Origin: Martelella sp. AD-3
Lineage (GTDB): Bacteria > Pseudomonadota > Alphaproteobacteria > Rhizobiales > Rhizobiaceae
Assembly: GCF_001578105.1 (NCBI RefSeq)
Contig: NZ_CP014275.1
Coordinates: forward strand, 4,241,001 to 4,305,000
Length of the DNA: 64,000 nt
Direction of reading: 5' to 3'
In this document: positions 55,233 to 63,607 of the stretch, piece after piece
Layout of the letters: each line of letters starts with the position of its first letter
Position numbering within the stretch: position 1 is the first letter of the stretch
Translations under genes and position numbers: made by a program
The notes under the pieces: model-generated
Told to the model about the DNA's origin: nothing
The model's input: only the letters and a program-made list of their open reading frames with translations
Database searches by the model: none

Positions 55233-56135
55233 ATGGCTTCGTCTGCAGCAAGACGAGGGAGCGCCGGAGATTTCCTGCGTGACGCCCTGCCGAAAATCGT
55301 GCTCAGTCCATCGCTGGCGATGGTGCTGATCTTCGTCTACGGCTTCATCGCCTTTACCGTCTATCTGTCGTTTACCGACAGCCGCATCCTGCCGAGCTAT
55401 GATCTCGTCGGCTGGAAGAACTATATGAACCTCTTCCGGCTGAGGGCCTGGACGATCGCGGTCAAGAACGTCGTCATCTTCGGCGGGCTCTATATCACCT
55501 TCTGCTGCTTCATAGGCCTGATGCTGGCGATCTTTCTCGACCAGAAGATCCGCGCCGAAGGCTTTATCCGGTCCATCTACCTCTATCCGATGGCGCTGTC
55601 CTTCATCGTCACCGGCACGGCGTGGAAATGGTTTCTCGATCCCGGCATCGGGCTTGAGGCGGTGATGCATTCGTGGGGCTGGACCAGCTTCCAGTTCAAC
55701 TGGATCAAATCGAACCAGATGGCGATCTACACCATCGTCATTGCCGCCGTCTGGCAGACCTCCGGTTTCGTCATGGCGATGTTCCTTGCGGGCCTTCGCG
55801 GCATCGACAACGAGGTGCTGAAGGCCGCCCAGATCGACGGCGCTTCCAACTTTTCGCTCTACCGGCGCATCGTCATTCCGCAACTCCGCCCGGCCTTCAT
55901 GTCGGCCATCGTGGTGCTCGCCCATATGGCGATCAAATCCTACGACCTCGTGATCGCCCTGACTGGCGGCGGCCCGGGCCGCGCCACCGAGCTTCCGGCA
56001 ACCTTCATGTATTCCTACACATTCACCCGCAACCAGATGGGGATCGGCGCTACCTCGGCGGTGATCATGCTGATGTCGATCGCCGCGATCATGGTGCCCT
56101 ACCTGTGGTCGGAACTGAGGGAGAAGCACCAATGA
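55233..56135 (+). CDS. Sugar ABC transporter permease (MalF/UgpA type)
   Basis: A 300-residue membrane protein with six helices: PSLAMVLIFVYGFIAFTVYLS first, and the EAA loop VLKAAQIDGASNFSLYRRIVIPQLRPAF before the fifth or sixth. The ATG at 55233 has GGAGGA upstream. Stop overlaps the next start by ATGA. Confidence 0.93.
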   Translation: MASSAARRGSAGDFLRDALPKIVLSPSLAMVLIFVYGFIAFTVYLSFTDSRILPSYDLVGWKNYMNLFRLRAWTIAVKNVVIFGGLYITFCCFIGLMLAIFLDQKIRAEGFIRSIYLYPMALSFIVTGTAWKWFLDPGIGLEAVMHSWGWTSFQFNWIKSNQMAIYTIVIAAVWQTSGFVMAMFLAGLRGIDNEVLKAAQIDGASNFSLYRRIVIPQLRPAFMSAIVVLAHMAIKSYDLVIALTGGGPGRATELPATFMYSYTFTRNQMGIGATSAVIMLMSIAAIMVPYLWSELREKHQ

Positions 56136-57013
56136 GCTCGAATGCTTCCACCCAGGTCGTCTCGACGGGGCGCGGCGCGCGCTTCGTCATCTACACGATC
56201 CTGCTGATCTTCTGCCTCTATTACCTGCTGCCGCTTTACGTGATGGTGGTGAACTCGCTCAAGCCGCTCCGCGAAATCCAGGCGGGCGGGATGATGAACC
56301 TGCCGGATGCCTGGACCATCGAGCCATGGAAAAGCGCATGGTCGACGGCGCAGATCGGCGTGCAGGCCACCGGCCTCAAGCCCTATTTCATGAACTCGAT
56401 CCAGATGGTGGTGCCGGCAGTCGCGATCTCCACCGTGCTCGGCGCGCTCAACGGCTATGTGCTGACCAAATGGCAGTTCCGCGGCCACAAGATCATCTTC
56501 GGCCTGCTGCTGTTTGCCTGCTTCATTCCCTTCCAGATCGTGCTGATCCCGATGGCGCGCATTCTCGGCATCATGGGGATTGCCGGTTCCGTGCCGGGGC
56601 TGATTTTCGTGCATCTGGTCTATGGCATCGGTTTCTCGACGCTTTATTTCCGCAATTACTACGCACAGTTTCCTGACGAACTGGTGCGCGCGGCGCAGAT
56701 CGACGGGGCCGGGTTCTTCACCATCTTCCGCCGCATCATGCTGCCCTCGTCCGGGCCGATCGCGGTGGTCTGCATCATCTGGCAGTTCACCAATATCTGG
56801 AACGACTTCCTGTTCGGGGCGTCCTTCTCCGACTTCAACAGCCAACCGATGACGGTGGCGCTCAACAATCTCGTCCAGTCCTCCACCGGCGTGAAGGAAT
56901 ACAATGTCCACTTCGCCGGCGCGATCATGGCGGCGCTGCCGACGCTTCTCGTCTACATCGTCGCCGGTCGCTACTTCGTGCGCGGCCTGATGGCCGGCAG
57001 CGTGAAAGGGTAA
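56132..57013 (+). CDS. Sugar ABC transporter permease (MalG/UgpE type)
   Basis: A 293-residue permease: LYYLLPLYVMVVNSLKPLREI first helix and FPDELVRAAQIDGAGFFTIFRRIMLPSSGP as EAA loop, ending with a helix at AALPTLLVYIVAGRYFVRGL. It forms a heterodimer with the preceding permease. Confidence 0.93.
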   Translation: MSSNASTQVVSTGRGARFVIYTILLIFCLYYLLPLYVMVVNSLKPLREIQAGGMMNLPDAWTIEPWKSAWSTAQIGVQATGLKPYFMNSIQMVVPAVAISTVLGALNGYVLTKWQFRGHKIIFGLLLFACFIPFQIVLIPMARILGIMGIAGSVPGLIFVHLVYGIGFSTLYFRNYYAQFPDELVRAAQIDGAGFFTIFRRIMLPSSGPIAVVCIIWQFTNIWNDFLFGASFSDFNSQPMTVALNNLVQSSTGVKEYNVHFAGAIMAALPTLLVYIVAGRYFVRGLMAGSVKG

Positions 57014-57017
57014 AAGC

Positions 57018-58127
57018 ATGGGTTTTCTCAAGATCGATCACGTCACCAAGAGTTTTGGCGCGTTAACGGTGCTGCACGAGACGAATATCGCCGTGGAAGA
57101 AGGCGAGTTCCTGGTGCTCGTCGGCCCGTCCGGCTGCGGCAAGTCCACGCTTCTCAACATGATTGCCGGGCTGGAGCCGACCTCCAGCGGCGATATCTCC
57201 ATCAACGGTCGGTCAATGAACGGCGTCAGGCCTGCAGACCGCAACATCGCCATGGTGTTCCAGTCCTATGCACTCTATCCGAACATGAATGTCGGCGAGA
57301 ACATTTCCTTCGGGCTGGAAATGCACGGGGTGCCCAAGGCCGAGCGCGACAAGGCGATCGATCAGGTGGCCGACCTCCTGCAGATCAAGCATCTCCTGAA
57401 GCGCAAGCCCGGCCAGCTTTCCGGCGGGCAACGCCAGCGCGTCGCCATGGGCCGCGCCCTTGTGCGCAATCCGGACGTGTTTCTGTTCGACGAGCCGCTG
57501 TCGAACCTCGATGCAAAACTCCGCGTCGACATGCGCACCGAGATCAAGAAGCTGCACCAGAAGCTCGGCACCACGATCGTCTACGTCACCCATGACCAGA
57601 TCGAGGCGCTGACGCTCTCGACCCGCATAGCGGTGATGTTCGGCGGCCATGTGCAGCAACTCGGCACGCCGAAGGAGATCTACGACAATCCGGCCAACAT
57701 GTTCGTCGCGGGTTTCATGGGCTCGCCGTCGATGAACCTGTTTCCGGCGAAGATCGTCGTCAAGGACGGAACGGCTGCGGCCGAATTCGCGCTTGCAGAT
57801 GGAGGCACGGCGCATTTGCCCTTCCCCGGCATCGCCATGGCCGCGCATGAAGGCCGTGACATCATTTTAGGCGTGCGCCCGGAAGCCGTCACCGATGAAC
57901 TCGGCGCCGACCGTTCCTCCAATGCCGTCCACACGATCAATGCCAGAATTGAAGTGACCGAGCCGGCGGGCTCCGACCTTTTCGTCGTCACCCAGCTTGG
58001 CGGCAAGGAGGTAACCGCCCGGTTCCGCGCCGATGTCGAGGCGAAGCCGGGCGATAGCTTCCCCTTCGCCGTCAACATGGAAAAGGCGGTCGCCTTCGAT
58101 CCGGAAACCGAACAGCGTATCGGATAG
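57018..58127 (+). CDS. Sugar ABC transporter ATPase (UgpC/MalK type)
   Basis: A 369-residue ATPase: Walker A GPSGCGKS (about 36-43), Q-loop MVFQSYALYPNM, signature SGGQRQR, Walker B VFLFDEPLSNLDAK and switch YVTHDQIEA. A C-terminal OB-fold (TOBE) domain with ILGVRPEAV starts near residue 280. It lies 4 bp after the permease gene. Confidence 0.95.
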   Translation: MGFLKIDHVTKSFGALTVLHETNIAVEEGEFLVLVGPSGCGKSTLLNMIAGLEPTSSGDISINGRSMNGVRPADRNIAMVFQSYALYPNMNVGENISFGLEMHGVPKAERDKAIDQVADLLQIKHLLKRKPGQLSGGQRQRVAMGRALVRNPDVFLFDEPLSNLDAKLRVDMRTEIKKLHQKLGTTIVYVTHDQIEALTLSTRIAVMFGGHVQQLGTPKEIYDNPANMFVAGFMGSPSMNLFPAKIVVKDGTAAAEFALADGGTAHLPFPGIAMAAHEGRDIILGVRPEAVTDELGADRSSNAVHTINARIEVTEPAGSDLFVVTQLGGKEVTARFRADVEAKPGDSFPFAVNMEKAVAFDPETEQRIG

Positions 58128-58130
58128 GTC

Positions 58131-59615
58131 ATGAACCGGTCACCCGACGTGGTCATCATTGGCTCGGGCATGGGGGGCGCGACGCTTGCCGCTAGCCTCG
58201 CCCCCACCGGCGCCGAGATCGTCATTCTGGAGCGCGGCGAACAGATCCCCGACGACGCGCCGGCGCGCGACCCCGACCGCATCTACAAGAACAGCGCCTT
58301 CCGCTCCGGCGAGACCTGGCTCGACGGGCAAGGCAAGCGGTTCTCGCCCGGCAATTACTACAATGTCGGCGGCAATTCGAAATTCTACGGCGCGGTGCTG
58401 CTGCGCTACCGCAGGCAGGATTTCCAGGCAATGGAGCATGAGGGCGGCATCTCGCCCGCATGGCCTTTCTCCTATGAAACACTTGCCCCCTATTATACGG
58501 CGGCGGAAAATCTCTACCGGGTGCGCGGCGATGTGACAAGCGACGCCACCGAGCCCGCCCATGACGGACCCTATCCCTTTCCGCCGGTTCCGGACGAGCC
58601 GGCAATCGCCGCCGTGCGCAAAAGGCTTGGGAAAGCAGGCGTTCGCCCCTTCGCCCTGCCGCTCGGCGTCGACATCGACACCTGGCTTTCCCATGGGGCA
58701 GATGGCTGGGATGGTTATCCCGACATTCGCTCGGGCAAGATGGATGCGGAAACCTGCGGGCTTTCGGCGGCATTGTCTCATGACAATGTGACGCTCGTCA
58801 CCGGCGCGCGCGTCACCGGGCTCGAGACCGAACCCGACGGCCGCCGCATTGCCAGCGTCACCTATCACAGGAACGGCGAAACTATGATGCTCACCCCGCG
58901 CTTCGTTGCCCTTGCGGCGGGCGCGGTGCAGAGCGCGGCCCTGCTGCTGAAGAGCGGGCTCGCCAATTCCTCCGATCAGGTCGGCCGCAATTTCATGAAC
59001 CACAATGCCTCGGCGCTGATCGCCTATGATCCGCGCTTTGTGAATGACAGCATCTACCAGAAGACCTTCGGCATCAATGACTGGTATTTGAGCGACGGGC
59101 ATAACGGCCCTCCGCTCGGCAATGTCCAGCTTCTGGGCCGGGTGGTGCCGAAAATCCTGAAGGCCAATGTGCCCTCCCTGCCGATGGCGGCCTGCCGCCA
59201 CGTCTCGCGCCATGCCGTCGATCTTTACGCCATATCGGAGGATCTGCCGGATCCTGAAAGCCGGGTCGTTGTTTCGGGCGATGACATCCAACTCCTCTGG
59301 CGTCGTTCCAATATGGCCGCGCATCACAAGCTCGTGGCCCGGACAAAAAAGACGCTGAAGGCCGCTGGCTTTCCGATTGTGCTTTCGCGGCTTTTCGATG
59401 GCCGCGTGCCCTCGCATCAATGCGGCACAGCGCGGATCGGCAGCGACCCAAAAACGGCGGTGCTCGATCCGGATTGCCGCAGCTTCGACCACGAAAACCT
59501 GTTCGTCACCGATGCCTCGGCCCTGCCGACCTCCGCCGCCGTCAATCCGGCGCTGACGGTCGCGGCGCTTGCGATGAAGGCGGCGGATGCGATGAGGAAG
59601 GAGCTTGGCGCATGA
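58131..59615 (+). CDS. GMC family oxidoreductase, first of two
   Basis: A 494-residue flavoprotein: VVIIGSGMGGATLAASLAPTG is the FAD fold (about 6-26), YYNVGGNSKFYGAVLLRYR the cofactor loop, HQCGTARIG the active-site histidine region and NPALTVAALAMKAAD the C-terminus. This form resembles the fructose/gluconate dehydrogenase and pyranose oxidase branch more than choline dehydrogenase. No signal peptide is seen. It starts 3 bp after the ATPase gene and overlaps the dehydrogenase after it, so import and oxidation are coupled. Confidence 0.88.
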   Translation: MNRSPDVVIIGSGMGGATLAASLAPTGAEIVILERGEQIPDDAPARDPDRIYKNSAFRSGETWLDGQGKRFSPGNYYNVGGNSKFYGAVLLRYRRQDFQAMEHEGGISPAWPFSYETLAPYYTAAENLYRVRGDVTSDATEPAHDGPYPFPPVPDEPAIAAVRKRLGKAGVRPFALPLGVDIDTWLSHGADGWDGYPDIRSGKMDAETCGLSAALSHDNVTLVTGARVTGLETEPDGRRIASVTYHRNGETMMLTPRFVALAAGAVQSAALLLKSGLANSSDQVGRNFMNHNASALIAYDPRFVNDSIYQKTFGINDWYLSDGHNGPPLGNVQLLGRVVPKILKANVPSLPMAACRHVSRHAVDLYAISEDLPDPESRVVVSGDDIQLLWRRSNMAAHHKLVARTKKTLKAAGFPIVLSRLFDGRVPSHQCGTARIGSDPKTAVLDPDCRSFDHENLFVTDASALPTSAAVNPALTVAALAMKAADAMRKELGA

Positions 59616-60373
59616 GCGGCAGGGTTGCGCTGGTCACGGGCGGCCAGCAGGGCATCGGCCTTGGCATCGCGTCGGCGCTTGTCGCAGCGGGGTTCAGGAT
59701 CGCGATCGCAGCCGAGGCGGGGCCGGATGCGCCTGCGGTGACGGCGGCGCTCGAAAAGCTCGGCGGCAATGCCCGCTATTTCCGCCATGACATGCGCGAT
59801 GTCGGCCGGGTTGGCGCGCTTCTCGATGACGTCGAGGCGACGATGGGACCGGTGACGACGCTGGTTTCCAATGCCGGCGTCGGCGCGCCGGTCAGGGGCG
59901 ATATGCTCGACCTCAAGCCGGGGAACTTCGATTTCGTCCTGTCGGTCAATCTGCGCGGCGCCTTCTTTCTGGCGCAGGAAACGGCCCGTCGCATGACGGC
60001 GCGAGCGGCGGAAACGCCCCGCTCCATCATCTTCATCACCTCCGTCAGCGCCGACATGGTTTCGGTGGAGCGCGCCGAATACTGCATCTCCAAGGCGGGC
60101 GCGGCGATGATGGCGCAGCTTTTCGCCGCGCGCCTGGCAGCCGACGGCATTTCCGTCTTCGACGTCCGCCCCGGAATCATCGAGACCGGCATGACGGAAG
60201 GGGTGAGGGACAAATACACCGCCCGCATCAAGGACGGTCTTGTGCCCGCTGCCCGCTGGGGCACGCCGGAAGATATCGGCGCGGCCGTGTTGCCGCTCGC
60301 CGAAGGCCGCTTCGCCTTTGCCACCGGCACGGTGATCGCCGCCGATGGCGGGTTGTCGATCGCGCGGCTTTGA
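59612..60373 (+). CDS. Short-chain dehydrogenase/reductase
   Basis: A 253-residue SDR of the FabG type: cofactor motif GGQQGIGLGIA (about 10-20), NAGVG, the catalytic set S in FITSVSAD and Y-x3-K in EYCISKAG, then DVRPGIIETGM. It should oxidise a secondary alcohol or hydroxyacid of the pathway. The ATG overlaps the GMC stop (ATGA). Confidence 0.92.
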   Translation: MSGRVALVTGGQQGIGLGIASALVAAGFRIAIAAEAGPDAPAVTAALEKLGGNARYFRHDMRDVGRVGALLDDVEATMGPVTTLVSNAGVGAPVRGDMLDLKPGNFDFVLSVNLRGAFFLAQETARRMTARAAETPRSIIFITSVSADMVSVERAEYCISKAGAAMMAQLFAARLAADGISVFDVRPGIIETGMTEGVRDKYTARIKDGLVPAARWGTPEDIGAAVLPLAEGRFAFATGTVIAADGGLSIARL

Positions 60374-60394
60374 GGGTGGCCCAGCGACCATCTA

Positions 60395-60419
60395 TCTTTC
60401 CCCCTTTGAGGGGGAGATT
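60395..60419. repeat. Solo half of the palindromic repeat (copy 4)
   Basis: TCTTTCCCCCTTTGAGGGGG and the following AGATT match only the terminal arm of the composite repeat. No second arm, inner hairpin or centre follows within 150 bp. It lies 22 bp after the SDR gene. Confidence 0.65.
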
Positions 60420-60485
60420 GTTGGGGGCTTCCGTGAGGCTGTCGTTCATCCGGGGAGGCGATTACGGGGGAAGCGACAAAATTCT

Positions 60486-60503
60486 ATTTGGAACGTTCCT
60501 AAT
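60486..60503. promoter_or_regulatory. LacI-type operator O2
   Basis: ATTTGGAACGTTCCTAAT is a dyad with 8 of 9 pairs and a perfect GGAACGTTCC core. It stands 31 bp before the second GMC gene. It shares 15 of 18 bases with the site at 48422-48439. The LacI-type gene at 62411 is the obvious candidate binder. Confidence 0.75.
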
Positions 60504-60534
60504 CTCATGCTAGAAGGCCTTCGGGAGGAAATAC

Positions 60535-62115
60535 ATGGCCTATGATTTCATCATTGTCGGCGGCGGTTCGGCCGGTTGCGTGCTGGCGGCGCGGCTTTCG
60601 GAAAACCCGGAAGTCAACGTTCTGTTGCTGGAAGCCGGTTCACGCGACAGCCACCCGTTCTATACGCTGCCTGCCGGCTTTGCGAAGATGACCAAGGGCA
60701 TCGGCAGCTGGGGCTGGCACACCGTACCGCAAAAACACATGAACGGCATGTCGATCCGCTACACCCAGGCCAAGGTGATCGGCGGCGGCTCGTCGATCAA
60801 TGCGCAGATCTACACGCGCGGCAACCGCCTCGATTATGACGAGTGGCGGCAGATGGGCTGCACCGGCTGGGGCTATGACGATGTGTTGCCCTTCTTCAGG
60901 AAGGCTGAAGACAACGACACCTACGACAATGAGTACCACGGCAAGGGCGGTCCGCTCGGCGTTTCAAAACCGGCCGCGCCGCTGCCGATCTGCGAGGCCT
61001 ATTTCAAGGCGGCCGGCGAGCTCGGCATTCCCTTCAACGAAGACATGACAGGCGAAAAACAGGACGGCGTCGGCTATTACCAGCTGACCCAGAAGCACGC
61101 CCGCCGTTCCTCCGCGTCCAGGGCCTATCTCGCAACGGCGCGCAAGCGCAGGAACCTCACCATCCGCACCGGGGTCGAGACGCGTCGCCTGCGCGTAGAA
61201 AACGGCAGGGTGACCGGCGTGGAAACGGCGAGCGGCGAGGCGATCACCGCCACGCGCGAGGTGCTGCTGTCTTCGGGGGCCATCGGCTCTCCGCGGCTTC
61301 TGATGCTCTCCGGCATCGGCCCGAAGGACCCTCTCGGCGATCTCGGCATCGAGGCGGTGTTCGACCATCCGGGCGTTGGCGCCAACCTGCAGGATCACCT
61401 CGACCTCTTCACCATTCTCGAATGCGCGGGCGACTTCACCTATGACAAATATGCCGAGCCCTTGTGGTCGGCGGTGGCCGGCCTGCAATATCTTTTGACC
61501 CGCAAGGGCCCCGTCGCCTCAAGCCTGTTTGAGACCGGCGGCTTCTGGTACGCGGAAGAGGGCGCGCGCTCGCCCGATATCCAGTTTCATCTGGGCCTCG
61601 GCTCCGGCATCGAGGCGGGCGTGGAGAAGATGAGGAACCCGGGCGTGACGCTGAATTCGGCCTATCTCAGGCCCCGTTCGCGCGGCAGCGTGCGGCTGAA
61701 ATCGGCCAATCCTTCCGATGCGCCGCTGATCGACCCGAACTACTGGGCCGACCCGCATGACCGCGAAATGTCGATCCGCGGGCTGAAACTGGCGCAGGAG
61801 ATCATGCATCAGAAGGCGCTTGCCCCCTTCATCAAGCGCGAGATGATTCCCGGCCCGGAGGTGAAGACGGACGAGGATTATTTCAACTATGCCTGCCGTC
61901 ACGCCAAGACCGATCACCACCCCGCCGGCACCTGCCGCATGGGCAATGACGATCGCGCCGTTGTCGACCCGGAGCTGAAGTTCAACGGCCTTGCCGGCCT
62001 GCGCGTCGTCGACGCCTCGATCATGCCGACGCTGATTTCGTCGAACACAAACGCGGCGGCGATCATGATCGGCGAAAAGGCCGCCGACATGATTGCGCGC
62101 GAATACCGGCTTTGA
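60535..62115 (+). CDS. GMC family oxidoreductase, second (choline dehydrogenase-like)
   Basis: A 526-residue FAD enzyme: IVGGGSAGCVLAARLSENP at 6-24, GGGSSINAQIYTRG, and TDHHPAGTCRMG with the active-site histidine. It is closer to choline/alcohol dehydrogenases than the first GMC gene, but it lies with sugar genes and outside the bet operon, so the substrate is probably another alcohol. A LacI-type operator precedes it. GGGAGGAAA lies just before the ATG. Confidence 0.9.
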   Translation: MAYDFIIVGGGSAGCVLAARLSENPEVNVLLLEAGSRDSHPFYTLPAGFAKMTKGIGSWGWHTVPQKHMNGMSIRYTQAKVIGGGSSINAQIYTRGNRLDYDEWRQMGCTGWGYDDVLPFFRKAEDNDTYDNEYHGKGGPLGVSKPAAPLPICEAYFKAAGELGIPFNEDMTGEKQDGVGYYQLTQKHARRSSASRAYLATARKRRNLTIRTGVETRRLRVENGRVTGVETASGEAITATREVLLSSGAIGSPRLLMLSGIGPKDPLGDLGIEAVFDHPGVGANLQDHLDLFTILECAGDFTYDKYAEPLWSAVAGLQYLLTRKGPVASSLFETGGFWYAEEGARSPDIQFHLGLGSGIEAGVEKMRNPGVTLNSAYLRPRSRGSVRLKSANPSDAPLIDPNYWADPHDREMSIRGLKLAQEIMHQKALAPFIKREMIPGPEVKTDEDYFNYACRHAKTDHHPAGTCRMGNDDRAVVDPELKFNGLAGLRVVDASIMPTLISSNTNAAAIMIGEKAADMIAREYRL

Positions 62116-62410
62116 GGGCTTGCGGCGGAAAACCGGCGGCCTTGGACGTTATAGAGATGAATGATTCACCCATCTGGCATAGACTCGCCAAACGGAAAGC
62201 CTTGCCGCCATCAATCTCCCCCCTTGAGGGGAGATGTCGCGAAAGCGACAGAGAGGGGTCTGGGCATAAGCCACACGTCCGGTGTCTCGGAAGCAGATCA
62301 CCCCCCTCTGCCCCTGTCGGGGCATCTCCCCCTCAAGGGGGGAGATGGTGGGGTGCCTGCTTGTCATCCAGAGGACGAAGGGCACGACGAAGCACACGGA
62401 AAGGCCGGAC
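62116..62410. other. 295-bp gap before the LacI-type gene
   Basis: Almost half is repeat copy 5. The flanks hold no dyad like O1/O2, so autoregulation of the repressor by that site is not supported. AAGGCCGGAC directly precedes the ATG. No gene is visible. Confidence 0.45.
62214..62346. repeat. Composite palindromic repeat, copy 5 (133 bp)
   Basis: Same orientation as copy 1: GTCGC-GAAA-GCGAC on the left, CCCCTGTCGGGG on the right. The left arm is one base shorter than in copy 1. It separates the GMC gene from the LacI-type gene. Confidence 0.85.
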
Positions 62411-63418
62411 ATGGCGAAACGACCGACGATCATCGATGTGGCCCGCCATGCAGGGCTTTCCAAGTCGACGGTTTCGCTCGTGCTGCAGAATTCGCCGCTG
62501 GTGAAGCAGGAGACCCGCAAGCGCGTCGAACAATCGATGCAGGCGCTGAACTATGTCTATAACCGCGCGGCGGCAAACCTGCGCGGCGCGGAGGCCGGGC
62601 TGATCGGGCTCGTCATCAACGATCTCAGAAACCCCTTCTTCGCCGAATTCGCGGCGAGCGCCCAGATGGCCTTTGCCGAACACGGCTTTGCCACCGTGAT
62701 CGCCAACACCGACGAGGACACCGCGATACAGGATCAAGTGATCGCCTCCATGGTGGAGCACGGCGTTTCGGCGCTGATCATGTCGCCGGCCTATGGTGAT
62801 GACGGCGCGGTGTTCGAGCGGATCGCACGCGCCGGCATCCCGGCATTGCAGGTGCTGCGCATGGCCAATGCCGACACCACCCGCTTTCCCTTCGCCTCGC
62901 TCGATTACGAGGCCGGAAGCCTTGCCGCCGCCCGCCATCTCATTGAAACCGGCGCGAGGAACATCGCCTTCGTCGGCGGCCTGCCGGACAGGGCCGTCAC
63001 CCACGAGCGCATGGCCGGCTACCGCGCGGTGATCGCCGAGACCGGCGCCGAACCCTTTACCCTGCTCGGACGCCCGACGCGCGCCTTCGGCCGCGATGCG
63101 GCGCTGAAGCTGTCGCAGGATCGCCGCAGACTCGACGCCGTGCTCTGCTTCAACGACCTTGTGGCGCTCGGCATGCTGGCGGGCTTTGCTGAAACCGGCG
63201 TCATTGTCGGTCGCGACATCGCCCTGGTCGGCTTTGACGACATCGAGGAATGCGCGCTGGCCTATCCCAAGCTCTCCTCCGTCCACTGCGACATCGGCGC
63301 CTTTGGCCGCAGCGCCGCCGCCACCATGCTGACATGGCTCGAGACCGGCGAGCGCCCGCCGGAGAAAGCGTTCTCGCCGGTAACGATGACCGTCAGGGAT
63401 TCCAGCGGTGCGCGTTAG
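62411..63418 (+). CDS. LacI family transcriptional repressor
   Basis: A 335-residue LacI/GalR protein. Helix-turn-helix TIIDVARHAGLSKSTVSLVLQNSPLV lies at 6-31, hinge helix YNRAAANLRGAEAG at about 50-63, then a periplasmic-binding-type domain starting LIGLVINDLRNPFFAE. YNRAAANLR is the hinge that inserts into the central CG of operators, matching O1 and O2. The ligand should be a substrate or intermediate of the island. Confidence 0.93.
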   Translation: MAKRPTIIDVARHAGLSKSTVSLVLQNSPLVKQETRKRVEQSMQALNYVYNRAAANLRGAEAGLIGLVINDLRNPFFAEFAASAQMAFAEHGFATVIANTDEDTAIQDQVIASMVEHGVSALIMSPAYGDDGAVFERIARAGIPALQVLRMANADTTRFPFASLDYEAGSLAAARHLIETGARNIAFVGGLPDRAVTHERMAGYRAVIAETGAEPFTLLGRPTRAFGRDAALKLSQDRRRLDAVLCFNDLVALGMLAGFAETGVIVGRDIALVGFDDIEECALAYPKLSSVHCDIGAFGRSAAATMLTWLETGERPPEKAFSPVTMTVRDSSGAR

Positions 63419-63529
63419 TCCTCCGGCGCCGGAGCGGCAGACCGAAATTTCCCCGTCGAAAATCGATCCCACCTGACGATCTGCAAGGCGTGAAGGCGCG
63501 AATCGGTTCATCGATGGTCTTGGCCGAAA

Positions 63530-63576
63530 CCACCATATCTTGATGCGGTATTGATAAGACATACCATATACGGTGC
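63530..63576. promoter_or_regulatory. Pair of NrdR-box-like sites before nrdD
   Basis: CCACCATATCTTGATG (63530-63545) and ATACCATATACGGTGC (63561-63576) each match about 11 of 16 positions of the NrdR consensus ACACwATATaTwGwgt as I recall it. Their ATAT cores are exactly 31 bp apart, three helical turns, the spacing seen in known NrdR box pairs. They lie 32-78 bp before the nrdD start. Confidence 0.6.
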
Positions 63577-63607
63577 GGCCATGATCTCGAACCGAGGGGA
63601 AGCCATC

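Noticed and set aside
61019..61040. Second bet operon based on the choline-dehydrogenase-like GMC gene at 60535
   Set aside because: No betB- or betI-like gene adjoins it, its operator is of LacI type, and the complete betICBA set lies at 35162-40662.
36892..62346. Repeats considered as a CRISPR array
   Set aside because: The copies are kilobases apart, in both orientations, with hairpin ends and no regular spacers, and no cas gene is present.
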